Assembly: GCA_017633615.1 (NCBI GenBank)
Contig: JAGBPB010000020.1
Location: forward strand, 1 to 64,000
Direction: 5' to 3'
Length of the DNA stretch: 64,000 nt
From: Bacteroidaceae bacterium
GTDB lineage: Bacteria > Bacteroidota > Bacteroidia > Bacteroidales > Bacteroidaceae
Position 1 is the first letter of the stretch; every line of letters starts with the position of its first letter. The notes under the pieces were generated by a model. It had not been told where the DNA came from and made no database searches. It was given only the letters and a program-made list of their open reading frames with translations. Positions 45,043 to 54,984 of this stretch are shown here, piece after piece. Both the position numbers and the translations under genes were made by a program.

Positions 45043-45639
45043 TTACTTGCGGGGAGCGATCAGATTCATGAACTCCTCGCGGGTCTTGGCGCGATTGAAA
45101 GCGCCGGTGAAATCGGATGTAGTCGTTACGGAGTTCTGTTTCTCCACACCGCGCATCTGCATGCACATGTGGCTGGCCTCTATTACAACCATAACCCCAA
45201 GAGGCTGAAGGGTATTCTGAATGCATTCCTTGATTTGTGAGGTCATGCGCTCCTGAACCTGGAGACGGCGCGCAAAAGCATCGACCACACGGGCTATCTT
45301 GCTCAGCCCTGTAATGTAACCGTTGGGAATATATGCCACATGAGCCTTGCCGTAGAACGGCAGCATGTGGTGCTCACACAGTGAGTAAAAGTCAATATCC
45401 TTTACTATGACCATCTGACTGTAATCCTCCTTGAACATAGCTGATTTGAGGATGGCGGCAGGGTCAATCTCATAGCCGCTGGTAAAATCCAGCAGAGTCT
45501 TGGCCACACGCAAGGGAGTACGGACAAGACCTTCACGGCCTGCATCCGGCTCAATTATCTTTAAGATCTCCTCATAGTGTTTCTTAAGAGCAAGAAACTT
45601 CTCTGACTCCTCATCGCTATACGGTATCAGACTGCTCAT
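45043..45639 (-). CDS. folE: GTP cyclohydrolase I
   Basis: 198 residues. Converts GTP to dihydroneopterin triphosphate at the start of folate synthesis. Seen: zinc ligands in [20 protein letters not shown] and [18 protein letters not shown], plus the active-site [20 protein letters not shown]. The start overlaps the SPOR gene by 4 bp. Last gene of the tpiA run. Confidence 0.98.
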   Translation of the reverse strand: MSSLIPYSDEESEKFLALKKHYEEILKIIEPDAGREGLVRTPLRVAKTLLDFTSGYEIDPAAILKSAMFKEDYSQMVIVKDIDFYSLCEHHMLPFYGKAHVAYIPNGYITGLSKIARVVDAFARRLQVQERMTSQIKECIQNTLQPLGVMVVIEASHMCMQMRGVEKQNSVTTTSDFTGAFNRAKTREEFMNLIAPRK

Positions 45640-46085
45640 AGTTCAATTAATATCTCCTGGTTACGTAAAATGATTATGCCCTTGTAAGGCGTTTCTTTTT
45701 TAAGTTTGCGCATAACCTCATAGGCCTCCTCATAATAGAGGAAATCACCTACAGTGCAGAGCCAGCGCGGTGATTTGAATCCTGTATAAACAGGCAGATC
45801 AGGATAGTTGGCGCGCAGGTAGCGGTCCACCTCATTGGCCTTCTCTTTTGAGGCGCGGGTATTGTTGCCCGCAAACACCTGGATACGATATCCTGATGCC
45901 TTGATCTTTGTTCCTGACTCAGCCTCAGATACGACACCTATCAGGTTGTCCAGACGGGTATCCCTCTCGATACGTATCTTGCCCTTGCCGGGAACATCCC
46001 TCTCCAGCTCCTGGACCAGCGTAGTCTGTGCGCTGGCCAGAGCCGTAAAGAGAAGCAGGAATATCAGTAATCCTGTCTTTTTCAT
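45636..46085 (-). CDS. SPOR-domain exported protein
   Basis: 149 residues. Signal peptide [20 protein letters not shown]. The C-terminal SPOR domain (about 64-149) has [20 protein letters not shown] and [24 protein letters not shown] domains bind denuded peptidoglycan at division sites. It lies 9 bp after tpiA and overlaps folE, an arrangement I recall as common in Bacteroides. Confidence 0.9.
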   Translation of the reverse strand: MKKTGLLIFLLLFTALASAQTTLVQELERDVPGKGKIRIERDTRLDNLIGVVSEAESGTKIKASGYRIQVFAGNNTRASKEKANEVDRYLRANYPDLPVYTGFKSPRWLCTVGDFLYYEEAYEVMRKLKKETPYKGIIILRNQEILIEL

Positions 46086-46094
46086 ATCAATTTC

Positions 46095-46856
46095 TTATTT
46101 TTTCCATGCATCGATGATACCCTTAAAGTCTGCAACTTTGAGGGATGCACCGCCAATCAGACCACCGTCAATGTCGGGCTTTGCAAAAAGCTCAGCAGCA
46201 TTTGAAGGCTTGCATGAGCCACCGTAAAGGATAGAGGTATCCTCAGCAATCTGCTTGCCGTACTTATCGGCAATCACTGAACGGATGTAAGCATGAATCT
46301 CCTCTGCCTGATCGGCAGTAGCGGTCTTACCGGTACCGATAGCCCAAATAGGCTCATAGGCGATTGTGATATTCTTGAACTCATCGGCAGAGAGATTGAA
46401 TACTGAACCCTCAAGCTCAGCCTTTACAATCTGGTTCTGAATACCTTTCTCGCGCTCGTCAAGTGACTCACCGATGCAGAAGATAACCTTCAGACCGTTG
46501 GCAAGAGCCAGCAGCACCTTCTCCTTGAGGATCTCATAAGTCTCGTGATAGTACTCACGACGCTCTGAGTGACCCAGGATTACATACTCAGCACCTGTTG
46601 ACTTAACCATAGCGGCTGATACCTCACCGGTATAAGCACCTGATTCCTTGTCAGCGCAGTTCTCGGCAGAAAGACCGATAACCTTGTGGTCAATGATATC
46701 AGAAATCTTGGCAAGATGAATGAACGGTGTACCTATAACCACGTCACAATTGGGTTTGTCAGCAGCCAACACCTGATTCAGCTCTTCAGCAAGAGCAATA
46801 CCTTCCTGGAGAGTCTTGTTCATCTTCCAGTTTCCGGCAACAATTTTCTTTCTCAT
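46095..46856 (-). CDS. tpiA: Triosephosphate isomerase
   Basis: 253 residues. Glycolytic TIM barrel interconverting DHAP and G3P. Seen: N-terminal [10 protein letters not shown] with the catalytic Lys, [10 protein letters not shown] with the catalytic His, [14 protein letters not shown] with the catalytic Glu, and [13 protein letters not shown] with GLIGGASL for phosphate binding. 20 bp downstream of the DoxX-type gene. Confidence 0.98.
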   Translation of the reverse strand: MRKKIVAGNWKMNKTLQEGIALAEELNQVLAADKPNCDVVIGTPFIHLAKISDIIDHKVIGLSAENCADKESGAYTGEVSAAMVKSTGAEYVILGHSERREYYHETYEILKEKVLLALANGLKVIFCIGESLDEREKGIQNQIVKAELEGSVFNLSADEFKNITIAYEPIWAIGTGKTATADQAEEIHAYIRSVIADKYGKQIAEDTSILYGGSCKPSNAAELFAKPDIDGGLIGGASLKVADFKGIIDAWKK

Positions 46857-46876
46857 TTCAAACAGTATTAAAAGTG

Positions 46877-48013
46877 TTATTGAATTAATTCCTTAAGTCC
46901 ATCTATCAGAAGTATGAGCAGGATGGGTGCTGCAAACAGCAGCAGCACGGCCCACGGGGTACGCATCGGATCCGGATCGGGGATACGGCCTACCGGTATC
47001 TCATCAAGCGGAGCTGAAAGCTGCGCATCAGACGGGATATTGTCATCACTCCATTTGTTTATAAGAACACCATCCTTTATAAGCATAAGTCCCGGATTGG
47101 AACGAACCATTGTCTGTAATGGTATTTCATCACAGAACATAAAACGTATCTCTGCTCCGGCGTTCTCTGTCCACTGCATCACGGCATCGTTTCCTGATGA
47201 GGTCAGGCCTATCAGAGGATAGCCCCAATGCTCACAATAGTCAAAAACATCATCTATCAGGTCCAGATTATCCTCACTGGCATCTTCCACATGAGGTGAA
47301 ACAAGCAGGAACGTATAACCGGGATTACCCAGTATCTCAGCGGTAAAGTCATTCATGTCATCATCCATGATGCTGAAATCATGCATAAGCATATTCCTGC
47401 TTTCCAGAATCTCCTGACGCAGGTTGGTTCCTATCTTGTAAGGTCTGAAATCAAGCACCGGGAGCCCCGTCACATTACCCACCATAAACCTGACGGATAT
47501 TGCCACCATGAAAACGGTTACTATCCATTGTCTCTTGACATTCATGAACGGAACTATCAGTTTGCGCTTTATGAACACAAAGACAGCCAGCGCAAACAGA
47601 AATACGTTCTTTATGAAAGTCTGCCAGTTGGTAAGTATCACGGCATCGCCAAAACAACCGCAATCCTCAACCGGATTTTCTATAGCCAGATAAAGAGTAA
47701 ACGGAGTGAACACTGCCATGATCAGAAGTGCCAGGAAAGAGGAACCTTTGGCAAATGCACCCACTACCAGATATGAACCTATCAGTATCTCGATACCTAT
47801 CAGGATGCAGGCCAGGATAAGAAGTGTTGAGTCAATTATCGCCCCACCCATACCAAAAGCATAAAGGTAATCTGAGAACTTGATCTGCGTTCCCATGGGA
47901 TCTATGGCTTTGACTATACCGGAGAACATGAATGTCAGACCAAGCACAATCCGGCAGAAATTTACCAATACCTTGACAGGCATATCGCTTTTTTTGACTT
48001 CAGTTCTCTTCAT
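46877..48013 (-). CDS. DoxX/MauE-like membrane protein with C-terminal thioredoxin-fold-like domain
   Basis: 378 residues. Four transmembrane helices in the first 150 residues with the family motif [21 protein letters not shown]; a further one near 165. The remainder (about 210-345) looks like a periplasmic thioredoxin-type domain lacking CxxC ([13 protein letters not shown] ... [23 protein letters not shown]), then a final helix. It is 3 bp after the DUF1599 gene. A redox or quinone-linked role is suggested by the family; not specific. Confidence 0.85.
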   Translation of the reverse strand: MKRTEVKKSDMPVKVLVNFCRIVLGLTFMFSGIVKAIDPMGTQIKFSDYLYAFGMGGAIIDSTLLILACILIGIEILIGSYLVVGAFAKGSSFLALLIMAVFTPFTLYLAIENPVEDCGCFGDAVILTNWQTFIKNVFLFALAVFVFIKRKLIVPFMNVKRQWIVTVFMVAISVRFMVGNVTGLPVLDFRPYKIGTNLRQEILESRNMLMHDFSIMDDDMNDFTAEILGNPGYTFLLVSPHVEDASEDNLDLIDDVFDYCEHWGYPLIGLTSSGNDAVMQWTENAGAEIRFMFCDEIPLQTMVRSNPGLMLIKDGVLINKWSDDNIPSDAQLSAPLDEIPVGRIPDPDPMRTPWAVLLLFAAPILLILLIDGLKELIQ

Positions 48014-48016
48014 TTT

Positions 48017-48604
48017 TTACTCCTCTGTCTTTTCCAGAACTATCTTGATAAGCCCGAACACAGCGTAATTGATCATGTCCATATAGTTGGCGTCAATGCC
48101 TTCAGACACCACAGTCTTGCCGTCATGACTCTCAATCTCCTTTGTGCGGTTAATCTTTGTCAGGATAAGGTCTGTGTATGATGAAGTGCGCATGCCGCGC
48201 CATGCCTCGTCATAGTCATGATTCTTCTTTTTCATCAGCTCCAGAGCCGCGGTCGAGTACTTGTCATACTCCCTGATGGCCCATTCCGTATCCTTATCGA
48301 CAGTATCACTGAAACCGTGTTCCAACTGAATCAAGGCTATAATGCCGTAATTCACGATACCTATCAGTTCTGAACGTATACCCTCATCTATCAGAGAAAC
48401 ACCCTTTGTCTCAATGCTGCGGATGCGCTTGGCCTTGATGAAAATCTGGTCAGTAAGTGATTCGGGACGCATAATGCGCCACGATGCACCATAATCCTGC
48501 AGTTTCTTTACATACAGGGACCGGCACATCGCTATAACCTCCTCAAACTGCCTGTTGGTATCAGGCTTTGAAGTCATCTCTTCCTGTTTGCACATATCAC
48601 TCAT
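48017..48604 (-). CDS. DUF1599 (nucleotide modification-associated domain) protein
   Basis: 195 residues made of two tandem DUF1599 units: YVKKLQDYGASWRIMRPESL ... GIVNYGIIALIQ, and MKKKNHDYDEAWRGMRTSSY ... DMINYAVFGLIK. PF07659 is linked by context to base modification in phages but in Bacteroidales it is a conserved housekeeping neighbour of tpiA, function unknown. Start codon 3 bp after the M23 gene stop. Confidence 0.88.
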   Translation of the reverse strand: MSDMCKQEEMTSKPDTNRQFEEVIAMCRSLYVKKLQDYGASWRIMRPESLTDQIFIKAKRIRSIETKGVSLIDEGIRSELIGIVNYGIIALIQLEHGFSDTVDKDTEWAIREYDKYSTAALELMKKKNHDYDEAWRGMRTSSYTDLILTKINRTKEIESHDGKTVVSEGIDANYMDMINYAVFGLIKIVLEKTEE

Positions 48605-48607
48605 ATA

Positions 48608-49438
48608 TCAATTCACCCTCAATGTCTTCCCTATTTTGAGAACAGCATTCCTTGAGATGCCGTTCAGTTTGCAAATATTGGCTATTGAGGTTTCATGTTT
48701 TGCTGCTATACCGCTCAGAGTATCCCCGCTCTTTACCTTGTAATAGACCTCACGGGTGTTCTTCTGAAAGACGTAATAATCTGTTGTGGCCTGCTGGTTA
48801 GGGAAGTCAAACAGATAAGCGGGATTTATGGCATTACCCAAAATCCTGGTCTCAAAATGCAGATGTGATCCTGTAGAACGACCGGTATTGCCGCCCAAGC
48901 CTATTGGATCACCTGCATGAACTATATCATTCTCCTCAACAAGTTTCTTTGAAAGATGTCCGTAAACAGTCTCCAGGCCGTTGGGGTGGCGAATGACCAG
49001 AAAATGTCCGTAGCCACGACGCTCATAACGTGATATGCGCACTTTACCGTCAAAAGCCGCACGGATGGTATCACCAACCCTTACCTTGACATCAAGCCCC
49101 ATATGTGACCTGCCTCTGCGCGGACGGTAACCGAACTTATCGGTAATACGGGTGCTGTCAGTAGGCATGCAGTATCCTTTCATGGAAATGATTACTGAAT
49201 CAGGCATAACCGCATCAGCATAGTTATGGATGTTCTCATTGCTCCACTCAGGATAAAGGAAAGATGCGGGATTGTCCAGATCCACAGCCAGTCCCGGTGA
49301 AAGATGTGCCGGAATGAATATCTGCGCCATGGGCTGGACGGGGACAACGCGCGCCGGTATCACATCCTGGGCAAAGCCGTTCACTACCCCCAAAAAGGCA
49401 GACAGCATAAGGACCGTAATACCGCGAACTTGTCTCAT
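48608..49438 (-). CDS. M23 metallopeptidase with C-terminal LysM
   Basis: 276 residues. Signal peptide (MRQVRGITVLMLSAFLGVVNGFAQ). The M23 (LytM) domain has HMGLDVKVRVGD and SHLHFETRILG zinc motifs. The LysM domain at the end (YYKVKSGDTLSGIAAKHETS) binds peptidoglycan. It probably cuts cell-wall crosslinks or acts as an activator. All catalytic residues are present. A TAATTTCG box at 49470-49463 is a weak promoter candidate. Confidence 0.93.
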   Translation of the reverse strand: MRQVRGITVLMLSAFLGVVNGFAQDVIPARVVPVQPMAQIFIPAHLSPGLAVDLDNPASFLYPEWSNENIHNYADAVMPDSVIISMKGYCMPTDSTRITDKFGYRPRRGRSHMGLDVKVRVGDTIRAAFDGKVRISRYERRGYGHFLVIRHPNGLETVYGHLSKKLVEENDIVHAGDPIGLGGNTGRSTGSHLHFETRILGNAINPAYLFDFPNQQATTDYYVFQKNTREVYYKVKSGDTLSGIAAKHETSIANICKLNGISRNAVLKIGKTLRVN

Positions 49439-49478
49439 TTACATCTTTTTATTTTCAGAGTGCGAAATTACACATTTA

Positions 49479-51575
49479 TCATGAAATTGAGGACCAGTCA
49501 TACTGACTTTTCTTAAGACGCCGCAGCACCCTGCCCAGAAGAGTATTCTCGGGGCGTGATAGTTCAGGATCATCGGCCACAATCTGTTTGGCTATCTCAC
49601 GCACATGCTCTATGAGCGCTCCGTCACGTGCCAGGTTGGCAATCTTGAGGTCAAATGCAATGCCGCTCTGCTGCGTACCCTCCAAATCACCGGGTCCGCG
49701 GAGTTTGAGGTCAGCCTCAGCTATCTCAAAGCCGTCACAGGTGGCGGTCATTATCTCTATGCGCTTACGGGTATCTTCCGACAGCTGATACGGAGTGATA
49801 AGCATGCAGTAGGACTGGTCGGCACCACGGCCCACACGCCCACGCAACTGGTGCAACTGCGAAAGCCCGAAACGGTTAGCGTTTTCTATCACCATAATAC
49901 TTGCATTAGGCACATCAACACCAACCTCTATCACGGTTGTGGCCACCATTATCTGCGTCTCATTATTCTTGAAACGCTGCATCTCTGCATCCTTCTCAGC
50001 CGGTTTCATGCGGCCGTGAACCTTGCTCACACCGTAGCCGGCAAATCTCTCACACACGGTAAGATAGCCCGCCTCCAGGTTCTTGAGGTCAATCTTTTCA
50101 CTCTCCTCTATGAGCGGATAAACTACGTAAGCCTGGCGGCCTTTCTTGAGCTCACGGTCCAGGAATGCATATACTGACTTGTGGTTGCCGTCATAGTAAT
50201 GTTCTGTCTGTATGGGCTTGCGTCCCGGCGGCAATTCATCAATGATTGAAACATCCAGGTCACCGTACAGGGTCATGGCCAGCGTTCTGGGTATGGGCGT
50301 GGCCGTCATTACAAGTACATGCGGCGGCATATTGCTCTTGGTCCAGAGCCTGGCTCTCTGTGCCACACCAAAACGGTGCTGCTCATCAATAACCACAAAT
50401 CCCAGACGGTTGAACTCAACGGGATCCTCCAGTACGGCATGAGTGCTCACCAATATGTTCACACTGCCGTCTTTGAGCCCTTTGAGTATTGCCTCACGGC
50501 GTTTACCCTTTATGCTGCCCGTAAGCAGCTCCGCACGCAGTCCCAATCCGTCGATGAAACGGCATATATTTGCAAAATGCTGCTCTGAAAGGATCTCGGT
50601 GGGAGCCATGATGCAGGCCTGGTATCCGTTGTCTATGGCTATCAGGCTGGTCATAAGCGCCACCATGGTCTTGCCGCTGCCCACATCGCCCTGCAACAGG
50701 CGGTTCATCTGTCGGCCGCTACCCATATCCGTACGTATCTCACGTATCACACGTTTCTGGGCTCCGGTAAGGCTAAATGGGAGCTTGGTATTGTAGAATG
50801 TATTGAAATTTTCACCTACCTTGGCAAACACATATCCTTTGAAACGACGCTGACGGTCACTTGCATATCGTGCCAGATTGAGCTGCACATAGAACAGCTC
50901 TTCAAACTTAAGACGCAACTGTGCCAGACGCAGTTCAAGCGGAGTACGCGGATTATGTATCACCTTAAGGGCATCAGTAAGCCCCATAAGGTGCTCTTTC
51001 TCACGGAGCCAGTCAGGTAGAGTCTCCGGCAGAGGCTCTACAATCAGAGTCATCAGATTGGCCACCAGCTTGCGTATGGCGGTAGAGTTGAGCCCCGCCT
51101 TTTTCATACGCTCAGTGGTGTTGTAGTATGGCTGCATTCCCATCTCAGTGAGATTCAGGTTTGCCTCCAGATCTATCTCAGGATGCGCCACATTTACCCT
51201 GCCCCCAAATACGGTAGGCTTGCCGAACACCACATATTCCACTCCGGGACGGTAACGGTCAAGAGTGTATTTGATTCCGCTGAACCATACCAGGTCAGCC
51301 ACTCCGGTTCCATCGCTGAAATGGGCTACCAGACGCTGACGCCGGCCCTCACCTATCTGCTCAAAGCTTAGTATCTTACCTTTGAGCTGGATATAGGGCA
51401 TGGTGCCGTCTACCTCCTTTATTTGGAAAATACGGCTGCGGTCAATGTATTTGTAAGGAAAAAAATAAAGAAGATCCTGGAGCGTGCTTATCTGGAGCTC
51501 GCTTTTAAGGAGAGCGGCTCTTGCCGGACCTACGCCGGTCAGATACTTGACGTCACGCTGATCAAGATCAAGCAT
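49479..51575 (-). CDS. recG: ATP-dependent DNA helicase RecG
   Basis: 698 residues, full length. The OB-fold wedge domain is N-terminal. Superfamily-2 motifs: Walker A QGDVGSGKTMVAL, DEQHRFGVAQR, TATPIPRTL, then IEVGVDVPNASIMVIENANR and QLRGRVGRG. Rescues stalled forks. It is the next gene after the DJ-1 gene, overlapping it by 1 bp. Confidence 0.98.
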   Translation of the reverse strand: MLDLDQRDVKYLTGVGPARAALLKSELQISTLQDLLYFFPYKYIDRSRIFQIKEVDGTMPYIQLKGKILSFEQIGEGRRQRLVAHFSDGTGVADLVWFSGIKYTLDRYRPGVEYVVFGKPTVFGGRVNVAHPEIDLEANLNLTEMGMQPYYNTTERMKKAGLNSTAIRKLVANLMTLIVEPLPETLPDWLREKEHLMGLTDALKVIHNPRTPLELRLAQLRLKFEELFYVQLNLARYASDRQRRFKGYVFAKVGENFNTFYNTKLPFSLTGAQKRVIREIRTDMGSGRQMNRLLQGDVGSGKTMVALMTSLIAIDNGYQACIMAPTEILSEQHFANICRFIDGLGLRAELLTGSIKGKRREAILKGLKDGSVNILVSTHAVLEDPVEFNRLGFVVIDEQHRFGVAQRARLWTKSNMPPHVLVMTATPIPRTLAMTLYGDLDVSIIDELPPGRKPIQTEHYYDGNHKSVYAFLDRELKKGRQAYVVYPLIEESEKIDLKNLEAGYLTVCERFAGYGVSKVHGRMKPAEKDAEMQRFKNNETQIMVATTVIEVGVDVPNASIMVIENANRFGLSQLHQLRGRVGRGADQSYCMLITPYQLSEDTRKRIEIMTATCDGFEIAEADLKLRGPGDLEGTQQSGIAFDLKIANLARDGALIEHVREIAKQIVADDPELSRPENTLLGRVLRRLKKSQYDWSSIS

Positions 51576-52123
51576 CAGGCGCGACCGAACATCATCTTTT
51601 CACAAACCGAGGCAGTTACCTCGTCACCGCGAAGCAGGCTGATGATAGCCTTTGCAAACTCTACAGCAGCGGCGGGACCGCATGCGGTAATAAGGTTTCC
51701 GTCCTTTTCAACGAATGTTTCCTTGAAGTCAGCACCTTTGAGCATACCCTCGCATCCGGGATAGCAGGTTGCCTTGCGGCCCTGCAGCAGTCCGTGCTTG
51801 CCCAATACCGTGGGAGCGGCACATATGGCGCCAACAGGTAGGTTCTTGGCAAAGGCCTCACGCAGCAGAGCCTCCAGACCTTTGTGCTTGCCCAGATTGG
51901 TTGAGCCCGGCTGTCCGCCGGGCAGTATAAGCATCTCGGCATCGCTGAAATCAGTGTTCTCAAACAGGTCATCGGCCTGAACGGGAATACCCTGACTGCT
52001 CTTTACCAGGAAATCATCTGTTATAGATATTGTGTTTACCTCTACTCCGGCACGGATCAGCATATCCAGCGGAGTTATGGTTTCTATTGCCTCGAAACCT
52101 TCTGCAAGAAAGATGTAAACCAT
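51575..52123 (-). CDS. DJ-1/PfpI family protein
   Basis: 182 residues. Nucleophile elbow LPVGAICAAPTVLGKHGLL with Cys101, Glu near residue 8-11 (AEGFEAIE) and GGQPGSTNL. It resembles YajL/ThiJ-type DJ-1 proteins linked to oxidative or glyoxal protection. Separated from tonB by 109 bp of simple repeats. Confidence 0.92.
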   Translation of the reverse strand: MVYIFLAEGFEAIETITPLDMLIRAGVEVNTISITDDFLVKSSQGIPVQADDLFENTDFSDAEMLILPGGQPGSTNLGKHKGLEALLREAFAKNLPVGAICAAPTVLGKHGLLQGRKATCYPGCEGMLKGADFKETFVEKDGNLITACGPAAAVEFAKAIISLLRGDEVTASVCEKMMFGRA

Positions 52124-52232
52124 ATTTTAATTGAGAATTGAAAATTGAAAATTGAAAATTGAGAATTAAACGTCACTTCGCTCCGGCTGTTGGCTATTGG
52201 CTGTTAGCTATTGGCTCTCTTCCGGTTGGTTA
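52124..52232. repeat. Intergenic simple repeats
   Basis: Two short tandem tracts: TTGAAAA-type units (AATTGAGAATTGAAAATTG, 52130-52167) and alternating GGCTATT/GGCTGTT units (about 52187-52216). The first type recurs at 55858-55966 and 56030-56048. No coding content. Confidence 0.7.
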
Positions 52233-53024
52233 TTAATTAAGTTTGAAATAGTAGATTATTGTTCCAGTTTGGTTGTTTTCACCTCCTATTGCGTTAAACC
52301 TTGTACGACGAGCAGCTTCAAGAGCAGCATTTTTAAGTTGCAGATTGGTGGTGTTGGTACGGTTATTTATTCTTACATCAATAACTTTTCCTTCCGGATC
52401 AACAGTGATGGTTACAACAACCCTTCCTTCTTCTTGAACTCCATAAGCAGGACGAACTAATCCATCTACAACATCACGACCTTCAAGGTCAAATTGTCCC
52501 CAAGCTCCTGTACCAGAGGTTTTACCTTGATTACTGTTGCCTCGCTCCGAGCCGAGAGTACCTTGTACTTCAGTATTTGTCTCTACAGGAGTGCTGGCTT
52601 GCATGGAACTACTGCGGCCAAAAGCGCTCGCCATCAGGTTATCAACCTCTGCCGCCTTGCGTTCCTGCTCGGCACGCAACTCTTCTGGAGTAGGTTGTTT
52701 TACAGTCTCTGTCGGCGTGACAGCTTTCTCTTTCTCGCCACTTTCTATTGCAACCGTTTCTTCCAGATTCTGTGTTATGACAGGCTCAGCCTGAGGTGCC
52801 ACGGGTACCGGTACAGATGCCGGTGCAGGAGCAGGCATTGAGTTGACCTCAGTGAACTCATAGTCAGTATCCAGATTGCCAAGATTGCCCAGCATTACCG
52901 GCACACCGCTCTCAGCCTGCACCACCGGTTTATTGAGATGCAGCAACAGGAGCAAGCCCACCACTGCAGCATGCAGGAGCAGAGTCCATAAAAGAGAGAA
53001 TATATTGAAATCCTTCCTTTTCAT
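52233..53024 (-). CDS. tonB: TonB-type energy transducer
   Basis: 263 residues. N-terminal transmembrane helix (LLWTLLLHAAVVGLLLLLHL), a Pro/Glu-rich periplasmic linker (about 55-130), and a C-terminal TonB domain (GRVVVTITVDPEGKVIDVRI ... RRTRFNAIGG). It transmits the proton gradient to outer-membrane receptors and sits 6 bp after exbD. Residue composition of the linker is normal for the family. Confidence 0.92.
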   Translation of the reverse strand: MKRKDFNIFSLLWTLLLHAAVVGLLLLLHLNKPVVQAESGVPVMLGNLGNLDTDYEFTEVNSMPAPAPASVPVPVAPQAEPVITQNLEETVAIESGEKEKAVTPTETVKQPTPEELRAEQERKAAEVDNLMASAFGRSSSMQASTPVETNTEVQGTLGSERGNSNQGKTSGTGAWGQFDLEGRDVVDGLVRPAYGVQEEGRVVVTITVDPEGKVIDVRINNRTNTTNLQLKNAALEAARRTRFNAIGGENNQTGTIIYYFKLN

Positions 53025-53030
53025 CGGGTT

Positions 53031-53444
53031 TTATTTGCGGTCAGGACGACGTGTAGCCAGCACTACCTTGAACTGGTTCTCATTAGCTATGTTGAGCACC
53101 TTTACAATCTCCTTATAGGGTACGGACTCATCGGCATAAAGAGCCACATACATATCAGGTTCCTTCTTTGAGCAGTCAATCAGGAAATCGGTCAGCTCCT
53201 CAAACACTATGGGCATCTCATCATCATTGCCGAATGCCGTGTAGTAATTCAGGTCACGGTCTATGATAACACGGGTCAGGGGCTTGGCCGATGTCTGCTG
53301 CGAGCTCTGCGGCAACAGCACCTTGATGGCGTTAGGACTGACCATCGTAGATGTTATCATAAAGAATATCAGCAGCAGGAATATGATGTCAGTCATGGAC
53401 GACATACTGAACTGCGGCGATACCTTATTGCGTCTCTTTAGCAT
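53031..53444 (-). CDS. exbD: ExbD/TolR biopolymer transport protein
   Basis: 137 residues. One transmembrane helix with the conserved Asp at its start (SMTDIIFLLLIFFMITST), followed by a small periplasmic domain ending VVLATRRPDRK. Proton-channel partner of the ExbB-type protein, 1 bp upstream in the same run. Confidence 0.94.
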   Translation of the reverse strand: MLKRRNKVSPQFSMSSMTDIIFLLLIFFMITSTMVSPNAIKVLLPQSSQQTSAKPLTRVIIDRDLNYYTAFGNDDEMPIVFEELTDFLIDCSKKEPDMYVALYADESVPYKEIVKVLNIANENQFKVVLATRRPDRK

Positions 53445-53445
53445 A

Positions 53446-54162
53446 TCACTTCTCCAGATTTACGGTGAAATCCTGAATAAAGGACTCCATCTCGTTAGCT
53501 ATACTGTCCACACGAGCCACCAGGTAGTTGTATGCAAACAGCGCGATGATACCTACAATCAGACCACCAACGGTGGTGATCATAGCCTCATATATACCGC
53601 TTGACAGCAGTGACACGTCAATATTGTTTCCTGCATTTGACATCTCCCAGAAGGCGCGTACCATACCGATAACCGTGCCAAGGAAACCAATCATAGGAGC
53701 GGCGCTGGCGATGGTTGAGAGGCCCTTGAGTCCCTTCTCCAGGTTGGCAATCTCAACATTGGCGGCGTTCTCCATTCCCATCTGTATATCCTTGCTGTCA
53801 CGACCGGCCAGACCTATGCCTTTGTCAACTATGCGGCTCTGCGGTGTGCCCGTGGCCTGGCAGAATATCTGCGCTGACTTGTTCTCACCGTTCTTCATAT
53901 AGTCATTGATGCGTTCCATAAAGTGGGGATCCTTAATGGATGCCTTACGATATACGGCTATACGGTTAAAGAAAATGTAGAAACAGATGATAGAGAGGAG
54001 CAGAAGGACTATCATGATCCATCCGCCTTTCATTGCCATTTCAAGAAGATTCATCTTGTCAGTAGTCTCCTCAGCCAGCGCTACTACAGTCTGGCTCTGT
54101 GCCACTGTATCGCCTAATGTCTGTGCAAGTGTTGATTGTAAGAACATATTCAGATAATGCAT
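53446..54162 (-). CDS. exbB: MotA/TolQ/ExbB proton channel protein
   Basis: 238 residues (an in-frame ATG at 54147 is an alternative start). Three transmembrane helices: about 47-68, then [16 protein letters not shown] near 160 and [20 protein letters not shown] near 200. Its beginning overlaps the end of pdxJ. With ExbD and TonB it powers TonB-dependent receptors. Confidence 0.94.
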   Translation of the reverse strand: MHYLNMFLQSTLAQTLGDTVAQSQTVVALAEETTDKMNLLEMAMKGGWIMIVLLLLSIICFYIFFNRIAVYRKASIKDPHFMERINDYMKNGENKSAQIFCQATGTPQSRIVDKGIGLAGRDSKDIQMGMENAANVEIANLEKGLKGLSTIASAAPMIGFLGTVIGMVRAFWEMSNAGNNIDVSLLSSGIYEAMITTVGGLIVGIIALFAYNYLVARVDSIANEMESFIQDFTVNLEK

Positions 54163-54866
54163 TTTTTGTATTCACTAATTGTTTTTTCAAGTCCCAGGTA
54201 TAGGGCATCACACACCAAAGCATGCCCTATCGATACCTCATCCAGCCATGGAATCTGCTCCTTGAGGTACTTGAGGTTAATAAGGCTCAGGTCATGACCT
54301 GCGTTCAGACCCATGCCGCACTCCCTGGCCTTGCGGGCAGCCTCCACAAAAGGTTTGACTGCTGTTTCAGGCCCAAGTTTAATGTAATTGTCCGCATAGG
54401 GTTCAGTGTAAAGCTCCACACGGTCAGCTCCGGCCTTGGCAGCCAATTCCACCATACGGATATCGGCATCAACAAAAACTGATGCACGTATGCTGTTTCG
54501 TTTGAGTTCGCTTATTATATCCACCAGAAAATCCTGGTAGTTCAGTGTATTCCAACCGTGGTTTGAGGTTACCTGCTCAGGTGAATCAGGCACCAGCGTT
54601 ACCTGCGCGGGCTTGATCTTGATTACCAACTCCATGAAATCAGGAGCAGGATATCCTTCAATATTGAATTCAGTGGTAAGCACCTCCTTGAGGTCATAAA
54701 CATCCTGACGCTTAATGTGTCTTTCATCCGGACGGGGGTGCACGGTGATGCCGTCAGCCCCGAACTTCTCGCAGTCAAGAGCCGTCTTGACCACATCGGG
54801 ATTGTTACCTCCGCGGGCATTGCGCAGGGTGGCTATCTTATTGATATTTACACTTAATCTGGTCAT
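54150..54866 (-). CDS. pdxJ: Pyridoxine 5'-phosphate synthase
   Basis: 238 residues from the ATG at 54866 ([20 protein letters not shown]); an ATG at 54878 is in frame but gives a non-family extension. Makes PNP from 3-amino-2-oxopropyl phosphate and DXP. Seen: [28 protein letters not shown] and [15 protein letters not shown]. Divergent from nadK. Confidence 0.96.
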   Translation of the reverse strand: MTRLSVNINKIATLRNARGGNNPDVVKTALDCEKFGADGITVHPRPDERHIKRQDVYDLKEVLTTEFNIEGYPAPDFMELVIKIKPAQVTLVPDSPEQVTSNHGWNTLNYQDFLVDIISELKRNSIRASVFVDADIRMVELAAKAGADRVELYTEPYADNYIKLGPETAVKPFVEAARKARECGMGLNAGHDLSLINLKYLKEQIPWLDEVSIGHALVCDALYLGLEKTISEYKKCII

Positions 54867-54893
54867 AAGTCCTCTCACTTGAATAAAATGAAC

Positions 54894-54942
54894 TATCTTT
54901 GCCGGGAGCAGAATTATTTACATGCTCCAATCAGCAAAGATA
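54894..54942. promoter_or_regulatory. Overlapping face-to-face -7 boxes with dyad, pdxJ/nadK
   Basis: TATCTTTG at 54894-54901 (plus, toward nadK) and the same word on the minus strand at 54942-54935 (toward pdxJ) form the ends of a dyad. The 9-bp arms TATCTTTGC / GCAAAGATA enclose a second pair, GGAGCA (54905-54910) / TGCTCC (54923-54928). No clear -33 boxes. If both are used, the two transcripts overlap by about 40 nt. Confidence 0.45.
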
Positions 54943-54984
54943 GAAATAAATCCGCTCACCTTTTATTAAAAAGAGATAAAACGT

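Noticed and set aside
52124..52232. Possible CRISPR-like short repeats
   Set aside because: Units are 7-8 bp simple repeats without spacers and no cas gene is present.
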